From JAVVEH01 sp032251435 (GTDB taxonomy: Bacteria; Verrucomicrobiota; Lentisphaeria; Oligosphaerales; MVZH01): DNA of 64,000 nucleotides. Both the position numbers and the translations under genes were made by a program. Shown here piece after piece: positions 8,772 to 17,168 of the stretch (positions are counted from its first letter, which is position 1; the number at the start of each line of letters is the position of its first letter). Location: contig JAVVEH010000004.1 in the NCBI GenBank assembly GCA_032251435.1, positions 94,312-158,311 on the forward strand, given 5' to 3'. The notes beneath the pieces are model-generated. The model was given only the letters and a program-made list of their open reading frames with translations. It had not been told where the DNA came from and ran no database searches.

Positions 8772-11700
8772 TTAATGAGCATGTATCACCGGTCCGTAAA
8801 CCACCCGGAAGCTAATGGTGCTGTGCGCTTTGGCGGCGGGATAGGACCAGCGGGCGGCATTCCGCCAGTGAAGAATCCGTTCTGAATACGCCCCGCCGCG
8901 CACGGAGCGCGCCTTGGTGTTCTTAGCGCAATAGGGATCTGTCCGCGGTGCCCGGGCGTAGAATCCCGTGTCGTACCAATCATGACACCACTCCCAGAGA
9001 TTGCCGGACATGTCATAAACACCCAATTCATTGGGACTGAACCGCCCCCCTTTGTAAGCCGGACCTTTCGCCCGGGCGGCGGACCGCTTGTACATGCGGT
9101 CCTCGCGCGAAACCTTTTCAATGGCCACACTGTCCATCCCCGAATAAGCCGCGCTTTGACTTTTCACACCGCCCCGGGCGGCGAATTCCCATTCCGCCTC
9201 TGTCGGCAAGCGGTATTCATAGCCAGCGGTCAATCGGCCCGCGGCTCTCTCCCGTTCCGTCAATTTCTCACAAAACGCGGCGGCGGCCGCATAACTCACC
9301 GTTTCCACCGGATTTTCCTCGTGTTTGAACCGGCTTGGATTTTTACTCATGAGCGTCGACCACTCTTTCTGAGTGACTTCATACACGCCAATCCAAAACG
9401 GCTTACTGATCGTCACGTCTCTCACCGGGCGCTCATCGCTTTCACCCGCCGCGTCTCCCATCTTAAACGTCCCCTGTTTAACCAATGCCATTCGCATGCC
9501 AATTCCCGGCACTGTGGCGACCATTGTCTCCGGCAACCAGTCCGTTGAAGCGACAAGCGTCTTAATTTGCTCATTCAACATGACCGCGTCACTGCGGCGG
9601 GCGCGGACCAGTTGCCGTTCAAGCCCCATTAATTTCATACCCGCGACCGGATTCAATCGTTCATAGGGGATTTCCGAAGAGGATTTCCCCGGAAATGGCA
9701 CCGCGGTCACGGAAGACAAAGAGCCGCCAGTGTAAACAGGTTTCACATCCCCAATCGGCTCCACGGGCACCGGTGTCACAGGTTTCACGAGGTTGGGTCG
9801 AAGCGTCTCATTCACCACCCCCGACGGCTCAACCGCTTGGTCAACAACCACCGGCGGCGGCGTGACATCCACCGGGCCGGGGGGAAACCTGAGCGCACCA
9901 TTCGCCGACGGCGGCGCGACGGCGGCGCCAATATCCGCGGGAGTATCCTCTGGCGAGGGCATTTCCGAAAAATAAGGGTCCCGGTTCTCTTTTTTTATCA
10001 GCGCGGCCAAACACAAAAAGATCAGAAACACAGCCGCGGCGGCCGCGGCGATCCGGGACCAGGTGAAGACAGCCCGTTTTCCTCCGACTCCGGCGGCGCG
10101 CAGGGTGTCAACAAACTCCACACACGTGGTGAATCTTTTTTCCGGATCTTTTGACAACGCCCGTTGCAAAATGGCGTTTTGCCGTTTGTTCAATTCTGTC
10201 AGCGGTTCGGGTTTTTGCGCCCCGACCACACTCATCATCACCAGAACATCTCCGCGGTCAAAGGCTGATTGAAAAGGGACCCGCCCGGAAATTAATTCGT
10301 ACACCATCACCGCCAGGGCGTATTGATCCGTATAGGACGCCTGCCGCCGTCCCGCCCACTGCTCAGGCGCCATATAGGCCCGGGTGCCACTGGTGTCTCT
10401 ATCCTGATGTGTGAGCTGACTCATGGATGAGTGTATTTGCGCCGCCAAACCGAAATCAAGCACTTTCACCCGCATTTTCGACCGCGTCTGACGGCTGTCC
10501 TTCCCCGTCGCCATCCGTTCCTGAGGCTCTTCAAGAACCATGACATTGGAGGGCTTGACATCCCGGTGAAGGATCTTTTGTGAATGGGAGTAATCCAGGG
10601 CTTCAGCCACTTGGCGGGCAATGTCAAACGCCTCGTCAACCGGTATTTTTTGGTCTGGATTGCTTTTCCGCAGCGCGCTGAGAGTCTTCCCTCTGACGTA
10701 TTCCATGACCACGATATAGTCGCCCGTGGTCATTTGCAGTTCAGACGCCGCGCCGGCGTCTATTTCTTTGACTTTGTGCAAATACTTGAGCGCGGCGATA
10801 TTGGGGTGGCTCAACTTTTCGACTAATGCGAAATTATTGCGGATCTCTTCCATTTCCTCCGCCGTGGCGGACAGCTTCCCGGGCAGAGCCTTGATGGCGA
10901 CATCGACCTTCGCTTCTGTGTCGCGCGCTTGGAAAACCGCGCCGAATCCGCCCTGGCCAAGTTTCTTCCGCAAGGCGTATCGGTCAATATGCCCTTCCAG
11001 CAGCTCGTCGGCGCCCGGTGCTCCCTCGGGCTCCCCGGCCCGGTTCGCGTCGCGAAGGGTAAGCTTACTTTGAATGAGCTGGAGTTGTTGGACCAATTCA
11101 CCGGCGTTTTGCGGTCGGTTGGCGGGGTTTTTATCCATCATGCGAGCCACCAGGCCGGCCAGTTCGGGGAGCAATTCAGGACGCCGTTTCAACACATTCG
11201 GAGCGGGCGCGGTGGCCATTTTATTCAGCACAGCGAAAACTGATTTCCCTGAAAAGGGCACAGTCCCGGTCAACATGTGATACAGCGTCGCCCCAAGACT
11301 GTAAATATCCGCCCGGGCGTCCACAGCCTTGGCGTCACTGGCTTGTTCCGGCGCGATATAGGCGGGCGTTCCCATCATAATATGCGAAACGGTCAATCCC
11401 GTCCCCTGCGCCGCGCGCTCTTTGGCGATACCCAAATCGGCCAGTTTCACCTGCCCCCGGTGATTGAGCATGATGTTTTCGGGTTTGATATCCCGATGAA
11501 CGACATTAAACTCCTGAGCGGCGGTCAACGCCTGAGCCACACCGAGAGCGATATCCACGGCCCGTCTCTCAGCCATCGCCCCCTGCTTGATCAAATCTTT
11601 AACTGTTCCACCATCCACATATTCCATGACGATATAGCAAATACCGGTGCTCTCATCCTGTTCCGCGTCCATCACTTGAATCACATTAGGATGCCGCATT

Positions 11701-12065
11701 TTACACGACAACTTGGCTTCCCGCATAAACCGTTCGGCGAATTGCGGATCACGGTCGGAGACATGCGGCGGCAGGATTTTAACCGCGACGTGCAAATCAA
11801 GCGTCAAATGTGTGGCCAGATAAACCGCGCCCATCCCCCCCCGCCCGATTTCCTTTTCAATCAAACACTTGCCAAGCCGTTGTCCGCGCTTCAATCCGGA
11901 AAAATGTTTGGCGTTTCCCCCCGCCGCGGTCACCATCGTCACGATGTCCTCATCGGCGCTCCCCCCCGCCTCCGGGACCATCGTCATCGCCGTTTCCAGC
12001 GACTGTCTCTCCGCATCGGAAATATCCTGGCCCGCAAGTGGATTGTCACGTGTGTCGTTCGACAT
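8772..12065 (-). CDS. Membrane Ser/Thr protein kinase with two kinase domains and a C-terminal FGE-sulfatase (SUMF1) domain
   Basis: 1097 aa; ATG 12065 is chosen because GGAG lies 7-8 nt upstream. Kinase domain 1 (about 68-332) has GRGGMGAVY, VAVKIL, catalytic HRDIKPEN (Asp 192), DLG in place of DFG, and APE. Kinase domain 2 (about 362-655) has GQGGFGAVF, VAIKAL, HRDVKPSN (Asp 502), DFG and APE. A transmembrane helix (about 672-690) and a Pro/Val-rich linker lead to an extracytoplasmic SUMF1-type domain (about 855-1095, MGDAAGESDERPV, PTEAEWEFAARGG, GGAY near the end). Such fused FGE-like domains usually act as binding or sensory modules rather than enzymes. Two seemingly active kinase domains in tandem are unusual. 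The gene is monocistronic with its own promoter. Confidence 0.9.
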   Translation of the reverse strand: MSNDTRDNPLAGQDISDAERQSLETAMTMVPEAGGSADEDIVTMVTAAGGNAKHFSGLKRGQRLGKCLIEKEIGRGGMGAVYLATHLTLDLHVAVKILPPHVSDRDPQFAERFMREAKLSCKMRHPNVIQVMDAEQDESTGICYIVMEYVDGGTVKDLIKQGAMAERRAVDIALGVAQALTAAQEFNVVHRDIKPENIMLNHRGQVKLADLGIAKERAAQGTGLTVSHIMMGTPAYIAPEQASDAKAVDARADIYSLGATLYHMLTGTVPFSGKSVFAVLNKMATAPAPNVLKRRPELLPELAGLVARMMDKNPANRPQNAGELVQQLQLIQSKLTLRDANRAGEPEGAPGADELLEGHIDRYALRKKLGQGGFGAVFQARDTEAKVDVAIKALPGKLSATAEEMEEIRNNFALVEKLSHPNIAALKYLHKVKEIDAGAASELQMTTGDYIVVMEYVRGKTLSALRKSNPDQKIPVDEAFDIARQVAEALDYSHSQKILHRDVKPSNVMVLEEPQERMATGKDSRQTRSKMRVKVLDFGLAAQIHSSMSQLTHQDRDTSGTRAYMAPEQWAGRRQASYTDQYALAVMVYELISGRVPFQSAFDRGDVLVMMSVVGAQKPEPLTELNKRQNAILQRALSKDPEKRFTTCVEFVDTLRAAGVGGKRAVFTWSRIAAAAAAVFLIFLCLAALIKKENRDPYFSEMPSPEDTPADIGAAVAPPSANGALRFPPGPVDVTPPPVVVDQAVEPSGVVNETLRPNLVKPVTPVPVEPIGDVKPVYTGGSLSSVTAVPFPGKSSSEIPYERLNPVAGMKLMGLERQLVRARRSDAVMLNEQIKTLVASTDWLPETMVATVPGIGMRMALVKQGTFKMGDAAGESDERPVRDVTISKPFWIGVYEVTQKEWSTLMSKNPSRFKHEENPVETVSYAAAAAFCEKLTERERAAGRLTAGYEYRLPTEAEWEFAARGGVKSQSAAYSGMDSVAIEKVSREDRMYKRSAARAKGPAYKGGRFSPNELGVYDMSGNLWEWCHDWYDTGFYARAPRTDPYCAKNTKARSVRGGAYSERILHWRNAARWSYPAAKAHSTISFRVVYGPVIHAH

Positions 12066-12133
12066 CTTTGTTCTCCGTGAACATGATTGTTTCAAGACGG
12101 CCGCCAGGCTGTCAGCGCCACTTCAGTCGCATA

Positions 12134-12161
12134 AATATAGAGGGTTCCCGCCGTGTTGCAA
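12134..12161 (-). promoter_or_regulatory. Promoter of the double-kinase gene
   Basis: Minus strand: TTGCAA (12161-12156), a 16-bp spacer and TATATT (12139-12134), about 70 bp before the start codon. Confidence 0.5.
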
Positions 12162-12229
12162 GACCCCCGAAAACAAATGCGGCGTCGCGGAATTAACGTC
12201 CTGCGGCGCTGGAAGTTTTCCTGTTTTTC

Positions 12230-12258
12230 TTGACATCTTCACATCGTCTGACTATACT
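12230..12258 (+). promoter_or_regulatory. Promoter of the small membrane protein gene
   Basis: TTGACA at 12230-12235, a 17-bp spacer and TATACT at 12253-12258. This is near-consensus and 50 bp before the start codon at 12308. Confidence 0.7.
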
Positions 12259-12307
12259 CCTTTCGTCGCTCGGGAAAGCAATTCCCGTCTCTTAAAGGAA
12301 TACAAAG

Positions 12308-12649
12308 ATGAACAACGGTGCCATGTGGGGGTTGATTGGCGGGATCGCCGGCGGTGTCCTTGGTCTCGCCGGGGGGATAATCGGGACGTATTTCAGCATC
12401 AAGAACACCAACGGGCCGCTGGAGCGTTCTTTCATGATCAAATTGGCAGTCGTGTGTTGGATTGGGATTTTGATTTTCTTCGGATTGCTTCTCGGTTTAC
12501 CCAGTCCGTACCGGTACCTCATGTGGATTCCATACAGCGTTTTCCTTCCTCTCGTAATCATCTTCGGAAACCGGAAACAACAGGTGATCAAGCGCCAAGA
12601 ATCGGGGAGTGACACACCGGAGGGCAGCGCGCCAAAACCCTCAAAGTGA
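12308..12649 (+). CDS. Small integral membrane protein of unknown function
   Basis: 113 aa with a glycine-rich first helix (WGLIGGIAGGVLGLAGGIIG, residues 7-26) and two further hydrophobic segments near 45-62 and 70-88, then a charged tail ending in SAPKPSK. AAAGGA lies 8 nt before the ATG and a near-consensus promoter lies upstream, so this is a real, separately expressed gene. It resembles many uncharacterised PVC-type membrane proteins but I recognise no family. It is divergent from the kinase and convergent with the response-regulator gene, with a long inverted repeat between them. Confidence 0.75.
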   Translation: MNNGAMWGLIGGIAGGVLGLAGGIIGTYFSIKNTNGPLERSFMIKLAVVCWIGILIFFGLLLGLPSPYRYLMWIPYSVFLPLVIIFGNRKQQVIKRQESGSDTPEGSAPKPSK

Positions 12650-12730
12650 GTGGTCTCGCCGGGTTTCGAATCAAGTCCCAATGGATTTTCGGTTCTGGTC
12701 GGTTCTGGAAAAAGTTCTGGACAGGGTTGG

Positions 12731-12796
12731 ACTAGCGAAGCTCCGCCCCAAACCGACGAGCGAGGCTGTACGTACTGAGGGCGGAGCTTCGCTAGT
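12731..12796. repeat. 18-bp perfect inverted repeat between convergent genes
   Basis: ACTAGCGAAGCTCCGCCC (12731-12748) and its exact reverse complement (12779-12796) are separated by 30 bp. It lies between the stop of the small membrane protein and the stop of the response regulator. It could be a bidirectional terminator or a palindromic (REP/MITE-like) element. It lacks a T-run, which favours the repeat-element reading. Confidence 0.6.
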
Positions 12797-12847
12797 GATA
12801 CATTTTACAGATTTCCGGAAAGAGCCCGGTATTTATCACCCGCCGCG

Positions 12848-13555
12848 CTATCCGCGCTCAAATTTATAGCCGATCCCGTAGACGGTCTTAATATGCCGGG
12901 GGGAACGGGTGTCGGCTTCGATTTTCTTGCGCAAATTGGCGATCGTCTGATCCAGCGTCCGGGTCGCCCCGTGATAGCCGGGTCCCCAGACGAAGGTCAT
13001 CAAGTCCCGCCGCTTAACCACGCATCCCTCCCGGGATAAGAAAAAAGACAATATCTCCACTTCCTTCCGGGTCACTTCAAAGATCTGTCCGGCCTTGTTT
13101 CCGGTCATTTTATCCATGTCTATCACCACATCGCCAAACGTGATCGTCATCTGTTTCTCCAACGCCGGTGGTTCCTTGTCATGGTTTATCCGGCGCAGGG
13201 CCGCTTTGATCCGGGCGTTGAGTTCACGTAGACTGAAGGGTTTGCATACATAATCATCCGCGCCCAGTTCCAGCCCGAGAACCTTGTCAATTTCCTCACT
13301 TTTCGCCGTCAACATAATGACCGGTGTGTCGGCATCCCGCCGCCGGATTTCCCGGCAGATATCATAGCCATTTTTCACCGGCATCATGATATCCAGCAGC
13401 AACACGTCCGGTCGCCATTCGTGGTAGTATCTCAGCGCTTCACCCCCGTCTTTCGCCGCGCTCACCGCATAGCCTTCCAGCTCCAAAGCGTCCACTAACC
13501 CGTCACGGATGTTTTTCTCGTCCTCGGCGATCAAAATTTTCCATTGTCTAGTCAT
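12848..13555 (-). CDS. OmpR/PhoB-family response regulator
   Basis: 235 aa. The receiver domain (about 5-118) has an acidic pair in AEDE, the phospho-acceptor Asp in LLLDIMMP, Thr in MLTAKS and Lys in VCKPFS. The C-terminal winged-helix trans_reg_C domain (about 140-232) has the recognition region RTLDQTIANLRKKIE and the end YGIGYKFE. The start overlaps the stop of the histidine kinase gene by 8 bp, so kinase and regulator form a cognate pair. They end the long minus-strand cluster that encodes VWA and MuiA-like secreted proteins, which are candidate targets of its regulation. Confidence 0.93.
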   Translation of the reverse strand: MTRQWKILIAEDEKNIRDGLVDALELEGYAVSAAKDGGEALRYYHEWRPDVLLLDIMMPVKNGYDICREIRRRDADTPVIMLTAKSEEIDKVLGLELGADDYVCKPFSLRELNARIKAALRRINHDKEPPALEKQMTITFGDVVIDMDKMTGNKAGQIFEVTRKEVEILSFFLSREGCVVKRRDLMTFVWGPGYHGATRTLDQTIANLRKKIEADTRSPRHIKTVYGIGYKFERG

Positions 13556-15299
13556 GACTGGGCGCCTCCAAACCGTTGGCGGGCTGGGTTAAAGTAATCG
13601 AAAAGACCGCTCCTCCTCCGGGATTGGGGGCGAAACGCACGTCACCGCCCTGATCCCGCATGAGCTTCCGGGAGATGGTCAGCCCCAACCCGCTGCCACT
13701 GGTGGCGGCGGTCAAGTCATTATCCACCCGGTAGAATTTCCTGAACAACTTGCGGCGGGCGCGGGGGGGGACCCCGGGACCATTGTCGGCGATGTCAATG
13801 GCCACCCGGCGGGCATCCAGGGATGTCACACTCACCCGCACCCTGTCCGCTCCCTTGGCGTATTTCACCGCGTTGGACACCACGTTTTGAATCACCTGCA
13901 CCAGCGAATCCCGGTCGATCAGCACACAGACATCCGTATCCGGCACATCAAGCTCAACCCTCAAGCCCGCGTCCGCCAGTAAATGGTCACATGCCTTCAT
14001 GGTCTCCACCACCACCTCGCTCACCTCCACCGGCCGGGGATGATACTGTTTCTCCGCGGCTTCCATTTTGTTAAAATCCAAAATATTGGCGATCAGCCGG
14101 GTCAGACGTTCACTTTCGGACACAATCACTTTCAGGTAATGATCCCGTTTTGACACGGGCAGCCGGTCAAGATTTTCCCGCAACATTTCCGAATACATGC
14201 GGATGCTGGTCAAGGGTGTTTTCAACTCATGGGAGACATTGGCGACAAAGCTCGTCTTTTTGCCCGCCAGAATCATTTCCCGATTGACAAAATAGAAGGC
14301 GACACCGGCGCTGGTCAAAACCACAAGCAGCAACGAGGCGACCAGGAGAATATTAGCCATGGCCAAACTGTTGCCCCGTTGATGAACCGCCGGATTCAGA
14401 AATCCACGCAATTGGAATCCAGGCAGACTGTCGCGGGAAATCTCCACGGTCACCGCCGCCGTCTCCGCATTGTTCAATCGATAACCCGACCCGGTCATGA
14501 CCTTTGAATTGCCATCGGTCAATTGAATGTGGAAAAAACCGTCGCCCGGAACTGAGATCAGGGGAATGAGGCGGGCGATGACGGCCGCCGATTCGATCCG
14601 GGCGCCCGCGATCATCCCGGTGTCTTCCCGCTTGATCCACACCAAAGGCATAAACTGATTTTGGTTCACCCAGGGAATCCAGCCCGCTGACCGACCCCGT
14701 GACAACAGTTCAAACTGACTGCCCGCCGACTCTTCATAGATGGTAAGATTCATCCCTTGCCGGGCGGTGAAAGGGTTCCGCGCATCCGCGGCTTGAACCA
14801 TTTGGACTGTTTGGGCCGCCTGGGCTATTTGGGTCGTTTGGACATCGTTTTCGCCAGGGACGAAACGCTGAACGGAGGAGGTGTCGTTCCGCGGGGACGG
14901 GTTCATCAGCCCGAGAGTGTTCTCGGCGCCCGCGGCCAGGTTTGTCCGCTCAAAAAACAGGGTGTGGTAATGTGTGAAAAAGTCACTGTCGACATCCGGA
15001 TAGACCGGAGCATAGCCGCTGTCGAGGAAAAAGACATCGCGAATGAACGGCGACCGCCGTTCCAGGCCCAAGATGTCCTCGGCGGTGGGCCGCGCGTCCC
15101 GCAACAGGTCTTCGGTGTCCCGTTGAACAGCCCGCGCGACATCCGCGCACCTGCCGGCCAGCTCCACGCACCGGCCATCCAGCAGATCACGCAAACCGGC
15201 GGCGTGACGATCCGACTCTTTTCGCGCCAAGCGGAAAGCCGCGGCGGCCAAAGCCACCGCGGCCAACACCATAATCAAAGCTGCCAGTTTAAGTTTCAC
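13548..15299 (-). CDS. Membrane sensor histidine kinase
   Basis: 583 aa with a GTG start 5 nt after the preceding stop. TM1 is at residues 4-22. A large extracytoplasmic sensory region (about 25-310) has no recognised fold and includes a Gln/Ala/Thr-rich patch (QTTQIAQAAQTVQMVQAA). TM2 spans about 315-338. A HisKA domain with FVANVSHELKTPLTS (His phospho-acceptor) follows TM2 directly without a clear HAMP. HATPase_c has NVVSNAVKYA, DNGPGVP and GSGLGLTISRKL. It is coupled to the response regulator downstream and to the DUF4139 protein upstream (5 bp gap). Confidence 0.9.
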   Translation of the reverse strand: MKLKLAALIMVLAAVALAAAAFRLARKESDRHAAGLRDLLDGRCVELAGRCADVARAVQRDTEDLLRDARPTAEDILGLERRSPFIRDVFFLDSGYAPVYPDVDSDFFTHYHTLFFERTNLAAGAENTLGLMNPSPRNDTSSVQRFVPGENDVQTTQIAQAAQTVQMVQAADARNPFTARQGMNLTIYEESAGSQFELLSRGRSAGWIPWVNQNQFMPLVWIKREDTGMIAGARIESAAVIARLIPLISVPGDGFFHIQLTDGNSKVMTGSGYRLNNAETAAVTVEISRDSLPGFQLRGFLNPAVHQRGNSLAMANILLVASLLLVVLTSAGVAFYFVNREMILAGKKTSFVANVSHELKTPLTSIRMYSEMLRENLDRLPVSKRDHYLKVIVSESERLTRLIANILDFNKMEAAEKQYHPRPVEVSEVVVETMKACDHLLADAGLRVELDVPDTDVCVLIDRDSLVQVIQNVVSNAVKYAKGADRVRVSVTSLDARRVAIDIADNGPGVPPRARRKLFRKFYRVDNDLTAATSGSGLGLTISRKLMRDQGGDVRFAPNPGGGAVFSITLTQPANGLEAPSHD

Positions 15300-15304
15300 G
15301 ACGA

Positions 15305-16948
15305 TCAGTAATCAACCAACACTTCATACGAATAATCTATTTCTTTTTCTTTTCCCGGTTCCAGCGTTAATTCCCAAACCAGATCATTCCGCTGATTGAC
15401 AGAATATACCCCCTCTTCACGCAACTGACACGTCGGATTGTCATCGGCGGCCAAAAGCTCACCGGAAAACCGCCGTTTAATCATCACCTTCACCGGGGTT
15501 TTCCGGTAATTTTTCAACACCAGTTTCGCCGCCACTTTTGACTTTTGAAAACGGCGGCCGAAAATCACCAGTTTTTCCCGTTCACCGGGCAATTCATTCT
15601 CCGTTGAGCGGGTACTGACACTCAAGGCTTTACTGGTATTTAGAAGGGTTTCCTCACCGGGATTCACCCAATAACTGATTGTCTCACCAATGAATTTTCC
15701 TTCCCGGACAAACGCGGCCGCCGCGGTGGTCATCGGAAAATCAAACGGATTTTTGAAGCGGATAGCGTCCCAGATGTTGTTTTGATATTTATCGGGATTA
15801 TTCCGGCGCTCGTAGTCTTCGATGTAACGCCCGTTCGCCTGCCGGTTGTCGGGAATATCCCATACCACGATTTTCTCGTAGGGAGCGCCCGCCGTAGCCA
15901 CATTAAACGCCACCGCGTCCCCGTTTTTCATGGTTTTATCGCCAATATCATTGTAAAACACGTCCACGCCGTCACTCATGGATTCGGGCATGCCCGCGGC
16001 TGACGCGGACGCTGGAGCGCTATTGAACATGACCGCTTGCTGGCTCATCACATTGCTGCTGACGCCCCCCCTCTGGTTCGGCTGTTGGTTCAACTGTTGA
16101 AAAAATTGGCTCCAGCTGGTATTCAATGACAATGGAGAAGTCACGTGCCCGAACGTCACATGAGGGAATCCGGAAATCAGTTGCAACTTCACATTCTCAA
16201 AATCCATCAACTCATTTTTCACCACAGCTTTCTGCGTCAGAGTCAACTTCCCTTCCACGGATAAATCGACCGTGTATCCCGCCGCCCAGGAAATCCCTTG
16301 CGTGAGATAGCTGATTTGAACCGTTCCTCCCCGTTTTTTCACCTGTTTCACCTCGACGATCAGCACGGGTTTCTCCCGCAGGCGTTTGGTGTGACAATCA
16401 TCAGCGGTAATGGAGGCGATTTCTCCCCGGTTTAAGAGGGTGACACCCGTATGCGTCCGCAATCGGATAAATTGCCCGGAAGGCGGGAGTTGTGAATTGC
16501 CCTGGGGTTGCCAGCCGTAGTGTCCGTAAGGATTCGGATTATAATTCCGATTCCAATTGATCGTTTTATCTTGCTCGTCCTTCAACCAAACCCCCTTGAC
16601 GGGCGCTTGAAATTTCTCTCCTTTCAACTGCACCGTCACCAGTTTGCCGGCGAAAAAATCATCCGGGGTCCCGTCGGTGGTGATATCCTCTTCCAGATCC
16701 ATTTTCGTCACCCGGGCGACCACATCCGCATCGCTCTCAATCCAGAATGTCCCGTAAACGGGCTGGGGGACATCTTTTATGATGTATGTTCCGGGCTTGT
16801 CAACAGTCACCTGCCGTCTGACATACGCCAATCCATTTTTAAACAAGCCAATCGACTCAACCGAACTGTCGGTGAAAACCGGTTCCGCGGCCATGACCGA
16901 TGACAAGCAAGCTAAAAACAATCCAACAATCGCGTGTTTCATATCCAA
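15305..16948 (-). CDS. Exported DUF4139-family protein
   Basis: 547 aa with a signal peptide (HAIVGLFLACLSSVMAAEP). The central part has the DUF4139 pattern ISYLTQGISWAAGYTVDLS followed by KNELMDFENVKLQLISGFP; the C-terminal part is beta-rich and contains GERE-KLVIFGRR. A Gln/Asn-rich stretch (FFQQLNQQPNQ) interrupts the domain. DUF4139 occurs in MuiA proteins, and a true MuiA-like protein is encoded at 19728-21656 in the same cluster, so this is a second, divergent member. Molecular function is unknown for the family. It is 5 bp upstream of the sensor kinase and may be part of the signal-sensing envelope complex. Confidence 0.75.
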   Translation of the reverse strand: MDMKHAIVGLFLACLSSVMAAEPVFTDSSVESIGLFKNGLAYVRRQVTVDKPGTYIIKDVPQPVYGTFWIESDADVVARVTKMDLEEDITTDGTPDDFFAGKLVTVQLKGEKFQAPVKGVWLKDEQDKTINWNRNYNPNPYGHYGWQPQGNSQLPPSGQFIRLRTHTGVTLLNRGEIASITADDCHTKRLREKPVLIVEVKQVKKRGGTVQISYLTQGISWAAGYTVDLSVEGKLTLTQKAVVKNELMDFENVKLQLISGFPHVTFGHVTSPLSLNTSWSQFFQQLNQQPNQRGGVSSNVMSQQAVMFNSAPASASAAGMPESMSDGVDVFYNDIGDKTMKNGDAVAFNVATAGAPYEKIVVWDIPDNRQANGRYIEDYERRNNPDKYQNNIWDAIRFKNPFDFPMTTAAAAFVREGKFIGETISYWVNPGEETLLNTSKALSVSTRSTENELPGEREKLVIFGRRFQKSKVAAKLVLKNYRKTPVKVMIKRRFSGELLAADDNPTCQLREEGVYSVNQRNDLVWELTLEPGKEKEIDYSYEVLVDY

Positions 16949-16958
16949 TCTCCGTTAA

Positions 16959-17168
16959 TTATTTCATTTGCGTTTTAATCACTTCAACAACCTTCGGGTC
17001 AAAGCCATCGCGCTGTGGCCTTCGATCGCCGGTTTGGTCGCATGAGATTTTCTTGTTCTTGTCATCCGCGGTATTCGCATATGACCGTCTTCTGCGGCGG
17101 CACCTTTTACCGGCCGTTTTCATTGACTGCTTACCTCTTTCTTTAAAAGGCTGAGATCTCTGTTTCAT
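16959..17168 (-). pseudogene. Remnant of a duplicated VWA-protein 3' end
   Basis: The 69-codon reading frame ends with DGFDPKVVEVIKTQMK, nearly identical to the C-terminus of the VWA protein at 18613-19719 (DSFDLKVVEVIKAQMK). The DNA of the last 48 bp or so is also about 80% identical by eye. The first half is Arg/Lys-rich and resembles no domain. It overlaps the end of the upstream gene by 26 bp and has no clear ribosome-binding site. The simplest reading is a decayed partial duplication in the 194-bp gap; a small basic protein cannot be excluded. Confidence 0.45.
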
